Made by a program: the position numbers and the translations under genes. Below, piece by piece: positions 1 to 6,735 of a stretch of DNA of 64,000 nucleotides. The stretch is from Burkholderiaceae bacterium (GTDB taxonomy: Bacteria > Pseudomonadota > Gammaproteobacteria > Burkholderiales > Burkholderiaceae_F), in contig JAFAIM010000007.1 in NCBI GenBank assembly GCA_019236735.1, positions 1-64,000 of the forward strand. Direction: 5' to 3'. The first letter of the stretch is position 1, and each line of letters starts with the position of its first letter. Below the pieces are notes generated by a model. The model was not told where the DNA came from. It saw only the letters and a list, made by a program, of their open reading frames with translations, and did no database searches.

Positions 1-144
1 CCCCATGCCGTACGCATCCTCGCCCGCGCCTGGGTCCGCGTCATCTGGCGCGCTTGGCGTGACCGCAAAACCTATCAGCCCCAACTTCACCGCGGCGCCG
101 CACACCTGCTCGCCGCCGCCGGAGGTTGACATAGGATGTCTCAT
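1..144 (-). CDS. Unidentified protein, N-terminal part (cut by window edge)
   Basis: An open frame of 48 codons runs off the left edge of the window. Its ATG at 144 overlaps the tsaB stop codon as ATGA, which argues for translational coupling to tsaB. Third codon positions are mostly G or C, as in the neighbours, and the other two minus-strand frames contain stops here. In many betaproteobacteria rimI follows tsaB, but the visible residues (including GLIGFAV) do not show a GNAT motif, so I do not name it. A second in-frame ATG lies at 132. Only the first 48 residues can be judged. Confidence 0.4.
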   Translation of the reverse strand, partial: MRHPMSTSGGGEQVCGAAVKLGLIGFAVTPSAPDDADPGAGEDAYGMG

Positions 145-866
145 CGGACGGTCCCTCCCGCCGGGGCGCGCTGCGCGACCGTCAGCGCCACCCGGTTGCG
201 CACGTACTCGGGCGCGGCGTCGCGCGGCGCGATCGTGCGGCCGGCGGCCAGCTCGATCCGCGCCAGCTCGGCCACCATCGAAGCATCGGCGACAAGATGC
301 GGCATACGGCTTGCTTGGAAGCGCGCCGGCCACGCCGGTTCGAACATCCGCAGCGCATCGCCGACAACGATGTTCGGCCGCCACCGGGCAAAATGGTCGG
401 CCATTTCGTCGCGCACCGCCAACGCAGGCTCCGCCAGCGTGCGCTCGGCCACCTGGCCCTCGTACACCGCCCAGTAGATCTGACCCATGCGCGCGTCGGT
501 GGCGGCCAGCACGCGCACCGGCGAGGCGGGATCTTCGCTTGCGCGCAGAAGAGATCGGGCGGCGCCATGCGCCAGCGCTCGCAAGCTGCCGATCGCGATC
601 ACGGGCCGATCAGCGCCGAATGCGAGTCCCTGTACCAACGCACAGGCGACGCGCAGACCGGTGAAAGCACCGGGCCCGCTGCCGAAGGCGAATGCGTTGA
701 CCTGCCCCAGATCGATCGACTGCTCAGCCAGCAGTTGTGCGACCAGCGCGAGCGCATTTTCCGACACGCGACCCGCCGCGGCCCAGCGGTGCTGCGCCAC
801 CCCGGTGGTATGTGTCAGCGCGACCGAACACTGTTCGGCCGAAGTTTCGATCGCAAGGATGCGCAC
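141..866 (-). CDS. tsaB: tRNA threonylcarbamoyladenosine biosynthesis protein TsaB
   Basis: TsaB is the inactive ASKHA-fold partner that binds TsaD (with TsaE) to make the t6A37 modification of ANN-decoding tRNAs in the cytoplasm. The 241-residue product opens with the family signature RILAIETSAEQCSVAL and has FGSGPGAFTGLRVA around residues 61-74, both typical of TsaB. The length is normal. The start is GTG (866); an ATG ten bases upstream is out of frame. The stop overlaps the next minus-strand gene. The upstream side is occupied by a palindromic repeat element, so its promoter must lie within about 45 bp or inside that element. Confidence 0.93.
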   Translation of the reverse strand: MRILAIETSAEQCSVALTHTTGVAQHRWAAAGRVSENALALVAQLLAEQSIDLGQVNAFAFGSGPGAFTGLRVACALVQGLAFGADRPVIAIGSLRALAHGAARSLLRASEDPASPVRVLAATDARMGQIYWAVYEGQVAERTLAEPALAVRDEMADHFARWRPNIVVGDALRMFEPAWPARFQASRMPHLVADASMVAELARIELAAGRTIAPRDAAPEYVRNRVALTVAQRAPAGGTVR

Positions 867-911
867 GAGGGCGCATTGTAGGTGTTCGGGTGCCGAATCG
901 GCTGTCTCGTA

Positions 912-1079
912 CTAGTGGCATGTAACACCCGATTCCGGAGGGAAAGGCGCGCCCGGGCGAGCCGGATGCGCGAAGCGAGCCGAGACGAATATCAGGCGAG
1001 TATTCGCGAGGCGAGCGACAATGCAGCCGGCCGCCCAGGCGCGCAAGGCACTATGGAATCGGGTGTTACATGCCACTAG
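912..1079. repeat. 168-bp palindromic MITE-like element, copy 1
   Basis: The element begins CTAGTGGCATGTAACACCCG and ends with the reverse complement; the terminal inverted repeats are 25 bp (912-936 and 1055-1079) and perfect. The interior also folds on itself, with GC-rich arms and a central CGAATA/TATTCG stem, so the whole element forms one long imperfect hairpin. It has no coding capacity. A second copy at 26812-26979 lies in the opposite orientation and differs at 4 of 168 positions by my alignment. The CTAG at both ends is compatible with insertion at a TA or CTAG target, as known for IS630/Tc1-mariner-type elements. No transposase is in the window. Confidence 0.85.
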
Positions 1080-1486
1080 GGCCGGCGACGGCCCCGCGGC
1101 ATCTCACGGTGGGCTTCGCGGATTTGCTCCCGCAGCTGGCGGCGCTCTTCGGGACTGAGCCGGAACCCCGCTGACCGATCAGGCGCGGGCGCTCCACGCG
1201 GCGCCGCGGGAGGCTGTGCTGCGCCGCGACCGTCGCGCGCCTCGCGTTGCTGTTCGCGGATGGCGCCACGCTGCTCCGGCGGCAGCCGGTTCCAAATGGA
1301 AGCACGCTCTTCCGGGGTCAACTGCTGCCAGAGCTGACGGCGCTGGTCGGCACTCATGTGACTCCAGATGTCGACCGTCGGGTCGGAACGTGGCGCGGCC
1401 TGCGGCGGCACCTGTGCGATCGCCTGCGCCACGGCGGAGCCGCAGCACACGAGTGCCACAACGAAAGCGAGGGCCCGGATTTTCAT
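1076..1486 (-). CDS. Small secreted LxPEQR-repeat protein (DUF3106-like)
   Basis: The 136-residue product starts at ATG 1486 with a classic Sec signal peptide (MKIRALAFVVALVCCGSAVAQA). The mature part is rich in Arg, Gln, Glu and Pro and repeats a short helical motif: MSADQRRQLWQQL, LTPEERASIWNRL, LPPEQRGAIREQ and, after a proline-rich spacer, LSPEERRQLREQIREAH. This resembles small periplasmic proteins annotated DUF3106 in betaproteobacteria; no function is established. The stop codon TAG (1076-1078) lies inside the terminal CTAG of the adjacent repeat element, so the C-terminus may have been redefined by insertion. It is divergent from the two-component operon and could be a target of it (inference). 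Confidence 0.7.
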   Translation of the reverse strand: MKIRALAFVVALVCCGSAVAQAIAQVPPQAAPRSDPTVDIWSHMSADQRRQLWQQLTPEERASIWNRLPPEQRGAIREQQREARDGRGAAQPPAAPRGAPAPDRSAGFRLSPEERRQLREQIREAHREMPRGRRRP

Positions 1487-1583
1487 CAAACGTGCGCTGT
1501 TACTGCGCGCCCACAATCTTGTCATTCGACGCCCGCCAGCGCCAGCATGCTCCTCGAAAAGTGGCGCGAAGCCGGGTAAATTC

Positions 1584-1596
1584 TGTAACACTTTGT
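1584..1596 (+). promoter_or_regulatory. Possible OmpR-type regulator box
   Basis: The divergent 172-bp gap between the secreted protein and the response regulator contains TTCTGTAACACTTTGTGG, whose TGTAACA core resembles half sites bound by OmpR-family regulators. The position, about 65-75 bp before the regulator start, would suit autoregulation. This is a similarity by eye only. Confidence 0.3.
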
Positions 1597-1658
1597 GGCC
1601 ACGCCTGGGTGCATTCCCGACGCGGCGATACGATCGGCGCGCTCCGCGAATTGTGCAT

Positions 1659-2384
1659 ATGTCCAAATCGTCCCCTCAGAAGGTCCTCGTCGTCGATGAC
1701 GATCAACGGCTACGCGATTTGCTGCGCCGCTACCTGACCGAGAACGGCTTCACCGTTTATACGGCCGATGGCGCCGCAGCGATGAACAAGTTGTGGATGC
1801 GCGAGCGTTTCGACCTGCTGATCCTGGACCTGATGATGCCCGGTGAGGATGGCCTTTCGGTGCTGCGCCGGTTGCGCGGCGGCAACGATCCGACGCCGAT
1901 CTTGATGCTGACCGCAAAAGGCGAGGACATCGATCGGATCGTCGGCCTGGAAATGGGCGCCGACGACTACCTGCCCAAGCCGTTCAATCCGCGTGAGCTG
2001 CTGGCCCGGATCAACGCGATCTTCCGCCGCAAAGCCCCCGCAGAGGCGCCGGGAGCGCCCTCGCAAGAGCCCAGCAGCGTCGTGTTCGGCGATTTCGTTC
2101 TCGACCTGGCTACCCGCACCCTTACCCGGGGCGGTGAGCCGGTGGCATTGACGACCGGCGAGTTCGCCGTGCTGAAGGTTTTCGCGCGCTTTCCGAAGGT
2201 CCCGTTGTCGCGCGAGAAGCTGATGGAAATGGCACGCGGCCGCGAGTACGAGGCATTCGACCGAAGCTTGGACGTCCAGATTTCGCGGCTGCGCAAACTG
2301 ATCGAGGCGGATCCGTCCAAGCCACGGTTTATCCAGACGGTCTGGGGCCTGGGTTACGTCTTCATTCCGGACGGAACGGCTTGA
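1659..2384 (+). CDS. ompR: OmpR-family response regulator
   Basis: A 241-residue two-domain regulator. The receiver domain (about residues 8-120) has the acidic pocket VVDDD (13-15), the phosphoacceptor Asp57 in LLILDLMMP and Lys in LTAKGED. The C-terminal winged-helix DNA-binding domain (about 145-238) ends in RKLIEADPSKPRFIQTVWGLGYVF, typical of the OmpR/PhoB class. It should be phosphorylated by the kinase encoded immediately downstream and act on promoters in the cytoplasm. The start at ATG 1659 is preferred because it begins just before the receiver domain; a GTG lies six bases upstream. The TGA stop overlaps the TTG start of the kinase gene. Exact orthology to OmpR is inferred from the EnvZ-like partner. 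Confidence 0.85.
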   Translation: MSKSSPQKVLVVDDDQRLRDLLRRYLTENGFTVYTADGAAAMNKLWMRERFDLLILDLMMPGEDGLSVLRRLRGGNDPTPILMLTAKGEDIDRIVGLEMGADDYLPKPFNPRELLARINAIFRRKAPAEAPGAPSQEPSSVVFGDFVLDLATRTLTRGGEPVALTTGEFAVLKVFARFPKVPLSREKLMEMARGREYEAFDRSLDVQISRLRKLIEADPSKPRFIQTVWGLGYVFIPDGTA

Positions 2385-3706
2385 GGCTGCGGTCGCCGCC
2401 GCTGTTCTGGCGCACGTTCCTACTGATCCTGCTGCTGTTCGCCGTGTGCCTGGCAGCGTGGTGGCCCACGGTGCGCGTGATCGAGCGCGAACCGCGAGCG
2501 CGGCAGATCGCCCAACAGGTCGTGTCGATCGTCAACATCACTCGAAGTGCTCTGGTCTACTCCGATCCGCAGCAGCGCCGCGACCTGCTGGGTGACTTGG
2601 CGGAAAACGAAGGGATCCGAGTCGTGCCATTGGAGCCGGGCGACCAGGTCGTGCCGCTGCCCGACAGCCCACTGGCAGAGACCGTCTCGCGCAACGTACG
2701 CAACAAGCTCGGGGCCACTACGCGTATGGCTTCCGATGTCAACGGCGTGCCGGGTGTCTGGATCAGCTTTTCGATCGACGACGACGCCTATTGGGCCTTT
2801 ATTGACAGGGATCTGTTCGCGGAGGGTGGTGGTCACGAGTGGGTAGCTTGGGCTGGCCTGGCCGCGATCATTTCCCTGATGGTCGCGGCCGTCATCGCGG
2901 GTTTGGTGAACCGTCCGCTGGCCGAACTGTCGCGGGCCGCGGCCGAACTCGGGGCTGGCCGCACTCCGCGCAATCTGCCCGACCGTGGACCGCCCGAAAT
3001 CCGGACGGTCAACCGCAGCTTCAACCGGATGGTCGAAAGCCTCGACCGCCTCGAACGAGACCGCGCGATCCTGCTGGCCGGAATCTCGCACGACTTGCGC
3101 ACACCGCTGACCCGCCTGCGTCTCGAACTGGAGATGAGCGATCTGCCCGAGGCTACGCGTGCGGAGATGATCGGCGACCTGGAACAGCTCGACTCAATCG
3201 TTCGCCAGTTCCTCGATTACGCGCGGCCGATGGCCGCACGCCCGGAGCAGGCGCTCGACCTCTCCACTCTCGTGCTCGATGCGCTGTCGCGCAGCAGGGT
3301 CGGAGCTGCCGCGCAATGCCAGGTCGAATCCCACGTCGAGCCCGGCGTCCGGGTGATGGGGCACGCGACCGATCTGTCGCGCGCGTTGGACAATCTTTTC
3401 AACAACGCGGTGCAATACGGCCGCGATGCATCTGGCGAGCTGCGCCTTCGCCTGCAGGTGCGCCGGGACGGGCCCGACGCGCTCGTCTCGGTCTGCGATA
3501 GCGGGCGAGGAATCGACCCCGATCAATTCGAGCGGCTGCTGCGCCCATTCGAACGTGGCGACGCTTCCCGCTCGGGCTCCGGCGGAGCCGGACTCGGGCT
3601 GGCGATCGTCGACCGCATCGCCCGCGCGCACCACGGTCGCCTGCAATTGAGCGTCAACCACCCGTCCGGGTTGTGCGCCGAGCTGCGGATTCCGGCGGTC
3701 GGGTAG
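2381..3706 (+). CDS. envZ: EnvZ-like sensor histidine kinase
   Basis: A 441-residue inner-membrane kinase. TM1 is at about residues 11-28, a periplasmic sensor loop follows, TM2 is at about 155-175, then a HAMP linker to about 228. The H-box GISHDLRTPLTRLR places the phosphorylated His at 237. The C-terminal ATPase has the N-box NLFNNAVQYG, the G1 box CDSGRGI and the G2 box GSGGAGLGLAIV. Length and order match EnvZ-type kinases that signal to OmpR. The start is TTG (2381) inside the stop of the regulator gene (TTGA overlap), so the two are co-translated. The stimulus cannot be read from the sequence; the periplasmic loop is the variable part. Confidence 0.85.
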   Translation: MRLRSPPLFWRTFLLILLLFAVCLAAWWPTVRVIEREPRARQIAQQVVSIVNITRSALVYSDPQQRRDLLGDLAENEGIRVVPLEPGDQVVPLPDSPLAETVSRNVRNKLGATTRMASDVNGVPGVWISFSIDDDAYWAFIDRDLFAEGGGHEWVAWAGLAAIISLMVAAVIAGLVNRPLAELSRAAAELGAGRTPRNLPDRGPPEIRTVNRSFNRMVESLDRLERDRAILLAGISHDLRTPLTRLRLELEMSDLPEATRAEMIGDLEQLDSIVRQFLDYARPMAARPEQALDLSTLVLDALSRSRVGAAAQCQVESHVEPGVRVMGHATDLSRALDNLFNNAVQYGRDASGELRLRLQVRRDGPDALVSVCDSGRGIDPDQFERLLRPFERGDASRSGSGGAGLGLAIVDRIARAHHGRLQLSVNHPSGLCAELRIPAVG

Positions 3707-3715
3707 AGGTTCCGC

Positions 3716-4177
3716 GTGACCACCGCGGAAGCACTGGAGTTTGTCCGCATGCACGGCGTGGTGCTCGAGTCCGGCAACGGGCCCGTACCCTCTCTTGCAT
3801 CCGCGGTTGCCGGCGAATCGATTCGCGGCAGCTGGTGGGCACATTCGCGCGGTCGCGAGATATTCGCGGCCACGCGCGCGGTAAGAGAGTGTCCAGACGT
3901 TCTCGTGTGCAGGTTGATCGACAACAAGATCACCTACGTTCACTGTCGATTGTGGCCCGCTCTCGTGCGCATTTCCCGAAGGTTCTCGGCGGCTCAGCTT
4001 AGACAAGTCTCTGAAGTGCACACTGCATCTGGCGCGCATCGTGTGCAAGAGATTCCATTCCCTGACTGGGTGCCTGCTGATGACGTCGCGCAGGCGTCAA
4101 GTCTCAGCGAGGAAGACGCGTTCGGCCTACTGGGGAACTGGTCGAGGAAAGGATATCGGCCTCGACTCACGCGATGA
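3716..4177 (+). CDS. Hypothetical protein downstream of envZ
   Basis: A 153-residue protein of a family I do not recognise. It starts at GTG 3716, 9 bp after the kinase stop, with AGAGG six bases upstream as a good ribosome binding site, which supports a real gene in the same transcript. No signal peptide or membrane segment is visible. Notable stretches are GESIRGSWWAH, PDVLVCRLIDNKITYVHCRLWP and a C-terminal LSEEDAFGLLGNW. The charged and aromatic composition suggests a soluble globular protein, perhaps nucleic-acid related, but that is a guess. Its base composition in the central part looks less GC-rich than the neighbours. Confidence 0.6.
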   Translation: MTTAEALEFVRMHGVVLESGNGPVPSLASAVAGESIRGSWWAHSRGREIFAATRAVRECPDVLVCRLIDNKITYVHCRLWPALVRISRRFSAAQLRQVSEVHTASGAHRVQEIPFPDWVPADDVAQASSLSEEDAFGLLGNWSRKGYRPRLTR

Positions 4178-4201
4178 GTCATAGCGGAGGAATTTTGGCC
4201 G

Positions 4202-4600
4202 CTACGGCACAGAAGGCGTCGTCGCAACCTCGAACGACTTGGCGGTGGCGTCGCGTTCGACAAACAAGGCTTTGATCGCTCGAGGTCTGAAGCTGCGTTG
4301 CGTCACTTCGATCGCAACCCGATCATCGAACGGCTTGCAGGAGAAAATGTCGATGTAGGCGTCGCCCGAGCGGTCGACGAAATGCGCGACGATCGACGAA
4401 GTCTCGATGAACTGCACCAGCGAATAGCCGGCCTTATCCGGGTCGTGGGTCGCGAAATGCTCGATGCGCGGCTCGCCGAAGGGCCGCACGTCGATCGCCG
4501 CCACGAGCTCCCGCACGTATGCGGTCAGCGCTTTCCGATCGCGCGCGACCGCCAGATCGCAGCCCTGGCAGTCGAGCAGAAGTTCCATTCCCCAGCTCAT
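4202..4600 (-). CDS. SpeD-like pyruvoyl-dependent decarboxylase homologue
   Basis: A 132-residue protein that aligns with class 1 S-adenosylmethionine decarboxylases (SpeD). The segment IETSSIVAHFVDRSGD then AYIDIFSC (residues 65-88) matches the SpeD region carrying the self-cleavage serine, the catalytic His and Cys: Ser68, His73 and Cys88 fall at the aligned positions. The usual Glu before the serine is replaced by Thr67 and the HTWPE context is lost, so either the substrate or the processing differs. Some SpeD homologues are known to have become ornithine or arginine decarboxylases. Its ATG overlaps the ccmE stop (TGATG), so it is coupled to the cytochrome c maturation operon; no other polyamine gene is nearby. 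Confidence 0.65.
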   Translation of the reverse strand: MSWGMELLLDCQGCDLAVARDRKALTAYVRELVAAIDVRPFGEPRIEHFATHDPDKAGYSLVQFIETSSIVAHFVDRSGDAYIDIFSCKPFDDRVAIEVTQRSFRPRAIKALFVERDATAKSFEVATTPSVP

Positions 4601-5049
4601 CAGCTCGCCGGCATCTTCAGCGTCTTGCGCGCTTTCTCGGCCTGCTCCAACGCGTGGCCCGCCTCGGGCGGCATGTAGTTCTCGTCGTGCTTGGCGAGCA
4701 CCTGTGACGCGTGGAAGACCCCCGCCGTGTCGAGGCGCCCTTCCGCCACCACACCTTTGCCCTCTTTGAACATGTCGGGAAGGATGCCGTCATAGGTGAC
4801 GCTGATGGTCTTCGCAGTGTCGGTGACTCGAAAACTCACCCGCACGCCGTCGCGCTGCAGGCTGCCCTGTTCGACCAGCCCGCCGATCCGGAACGTGTGA
4901 TCGAGCGGCGCCTCCTTTGCGGCCACCTGGCTCGGCGTATAGGCAAAAATGAGGTTCTGCCGGAACGCCGACAGCACCAGCGCCGTAGCCACACCGACGA
5001 CTGCGACAACCGCCACGATCAGCACTGCGCGCCGATGCCTGGGCTTCAT
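4600..5049 (-). CDS. ccmE: Cytochrome c maturation haem chaperone CcmE
   Basis: CcmE covalently binds haem delivered by CcmABCD in the periplasm and hands it to the CcmF lyase. The 149-residue product has one N-terminal membrane anchor (about residues 8-28) and an OB-fold periplasmic domain. The haem-binding motif is LAKHDENYMPPE, giving His121 as the covalent ligand and Tyr125 as the likely axial ligand. Length is normal. Its ATG overlaps the ccmD stop and its own stop overlaps the start of the SpeD-like gene. Confidence 0.97.
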   Translation of the reverse strand: MKPRHRRAVLIVAVVAVVGVATALVLSAFRQNLIFAYTPSQVAAKEAPLDHTFRIGGLVEQGSLQRDGVRVSFRVTDTAKTISVTYDGILPDMFKEGKGVVAEGRLDTAGVFHASQVLAKHDENYMPPEAGHALEQAEKARKTLKMPAS

Positions 5050-5231
5050 GGCTGCCCTGCGCTACCGGACCACTCGGCGCCGCGCCGCGCCACCTCGCGC
5101 GCCCGCTTCCAGCGTGCCCGCAGCAGCGCGATCTCCGCGGCGAACGCGACGGCGACCATCCCATATGCACCCCACACGTAGGAAGCCGATCCGCCCATCG
5201 CCCAAAATGCGCTCCAACTCGACCAATGCAT
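5046..5231 (-). CDS. ccmD: Haem exporter protein CcmD
   Basis: A 61-residue single-pass membrane protein at the usual place between ccmC and ccmE. It begins MHWSSWSAFWAMGGSASYVW, has one hydrophobic helix (about residues 18-38) and ends in a basic cytoplasmic tail (LLRARWKRAREVARR), the standard CcmD layout. CcmD helps release holo-CcmE from CcmABC. The start at ATG 5231 is 17 bp downstream of the ccmC stop; the stop overlaps the ccmE start as ATGA. Confidence 0.88.
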   Translation of the reverse strand: MHWSSWSAFWAMGGSASYVWGAYGMVAVAFAAEIALLRARWKRAREVARRGAEWSGSAGQP

Positions 5232-5248
5232 CTGGTTCGCGCTCCCGC

Positions 5249-6004
5249 TCAACCGATCACCGCTTGCACCCACGCAGAGCGCTTCTCGCGCTCGAGGAGG
5301 ATCGCCCGTGCGCGCGACAGCGAAGCGGCGATTGCGTAGGACCAGAAAGCGAACATCATCACGAACATCGCCTCCAGCATCGTGGCTGCCATCGACGGAG
5401 CCCGCGTCAGACTGATGCTCGCGCCTTGGTGCAGCGTATTCCACCACTGGACCGAGAAGTAGATGATCGGCAGATTCACGACACCGACGACCGCAAGCAC
5501 TCCGGCAGCCCGGTCAGCGCGGCGCGGATCTTCGATCGCACCGTGCAACGCAATGAAGCCGATGTACAGAAACAGCAGGATCAGCGTCGACGTCATTCGC
5601 GCGTCCCACACCCAGTACGCACCCCATGTCGGCCTGCCCCATAGCGCTCCTGTCCACAGCGCCAGGAACGCCATCAGCGCGCCGGTGGGTGCCATTGCGC
5701 ACGCCCACATCGAGGACATCCGAGTATTAAAGGCGATTCCCAATCCGGCCCAGAACGCCATCACCGCGTAGATGAACATCGCCATCCAGGACGCCGGGAC
5801 ATGGATGAAGATGATTCGGTACACCTCGCCCTGTTGAAAGTCGGTCGGCGCCACGAAAAATCCCAGATACAGACCGAACGCGGCCAGCAGCACCGCAGCG
5901 GACGCGAACCACGGGACCAGGCGGCCGGCCAGGCGGTAGAACTCCGAGGGCGCCGCAAAGCGGTGGAAACCGAATCTGGAGGGACGGATCGCTTCGATTT
6001 GCAT
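5249..6004 (-). CDS. ccmC: Haem exporter CcmC, haem-handling protein
   Basis: CcmC presents haem to CcmE in the periplasm. The 251-residue protein has six predicted membrane helices and the tryptophan-rich WWD signature WGAYWVWDARMTS (about residues 127-139), preceded by WGRPT. Conserved periplasmic histidines sit in IHVPASW (His68) and in WWNTLHQGAS, expected as haem ligands. Length and order fit the family. It follows ccmB by 32 bp in the minus-strand operon. Confidence 0.96.
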   Translation of the reverse strand: MQIEAIRPSRFGFHRFAAPSEFYRLAGRLVPWFASAAVLLAAFGLYLGFFVAPTDFQQGEVYRIIFIHVPASWMAMFIYAVMAFWAGLGIAFNTRMSSMWACAMAPTGALMAFLALWTGALWGRPTWGAYWVWDARMTSTLILLFLYIGFIALHGAIEDPRRADRAAGVLAVVGVVNLPIIYFSVQWWNTLHQGASISLTRAPSMAATMLEAMFVMMFAFWSYAIAASLSRARAILLEREKRSAWVQAVIG

Positions 6005-6036
6005 ATCCGCAGATTATTTCAAATTCCTCGGGACGT

Positions 6037-6705
6037 TCATTCAACCGAAATCCGTAGCGCGGCGGCGATTGCCCATGGAGCAAGCGCGGCCGCCCCAAGC
6101 GACATTCCGCCGAGCAGCATCAGGTGCGCGGCCGGCGAGAGACCGGCGGCCGACGCATCGACCGCCCCGGCCCCGAAGACCAGCACCGGAACGTACAGCG
6201 GCAGCACCAGCAGCGTGACCAGCACGCCTGCGCCGCGCAGGCCCAACGTCAGGGCGGCGCCCACTGCACCGATCAGGCTCAAACTCGGCGTACCCAGCAG
6301 CAGCGAAGCGGCCAGCGTCGCCGACGGCTCCGCGGCCATGTCGAACATCGCCGCCAGCAGGAACGACAGCGCGGTGATCGGCGCCCCGGTCACGAGCCAG
6401 TGCGCAGCGATCTTGCCCAAGACTGCGAGCGACAGCGGCTGGCCCGACAGCAGGATCTGCTCCAACGTACCGTCGGCGTAATCCAACGCGAACATCCGGC
6501 CCAGCGAAAGGATGGCCGATAGCAGCGCGGCGACCCAGATTACCCCCGGCGCGATCGCCCGCAGAGTTTCTTTTTCGGGTCCGACTCCCAGCGGAACCAT
6601 CGTGACCACGATCACGAAAAAGAGCAGGCAATTGGCGACATCACCGCGCTGCCGGATCGCCAACAGAAGATCGCGACGCGAAACTGCCACCAGCGCCTGG
6701 ATCAT
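6037..6705 (-). CDS. ccmB: Haem exporter permease CcmB
   Basis: The 222-residue integral membrane protein has about six hydrophobic helices and the N-terminal block RRDLLLAIRQRGDVANCLLFF followed by PLGVGPE, typical of CcmB. With CcmA it forms the ABC transporter whose ATP hydrolysis frees CcmE from CcmC. A 17-bp tandem duplication (6702-6735) covers its start codon and the ccmA stop; the ATG at 6705 is the copy nearest the gene, and the duplicated upstream ATG reads only a few codons before TGA. Confidence 0.94.
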   Translation of the reverse strand: MIQALVAVSRRDLLLAIRQRGDVANCLLFFVIVVTMVPLGVGPEKETLRAIAPGVIWVAALLSAILSLGRMFALDYADGTLEQILLSGQPLSLAVLGKIAAHWLVTGAPITALSFLLAAMFDMAAEPSATLAASLLLGTPSLSLIGAVGAALTLGLRGAGVLVTLLVLPLYVPVLVFGAGAVDASAAGLSPAAHLMLLGGMSLGAAALAPWAIAAALRISVE

Positions 6706-6735
6706 GCGTGCTTCATCCTCATGCGTGCTTCATCC
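6702..6735. repeat. 17-bp tandem duplication at the ccmA/ccmB junction
   Basis: TCATGCGTGCTTCATCC occurs twice in perfect tandem (6702-6718, 6719-6735). On the minus strand each unit contains a TGA and an ATG, so the duplication copied both the ccmA stop and the ccmB start and moved the real ones 17 bp further apart. Confidence 0.9.

Noticed and set aside
4202-4600. Calling the SpeD-like gene speD
   Set aside because: The residue before the cleavage serine and the HTWPE block differ, so AdoMet decarboxylase activity cannot be claimed.
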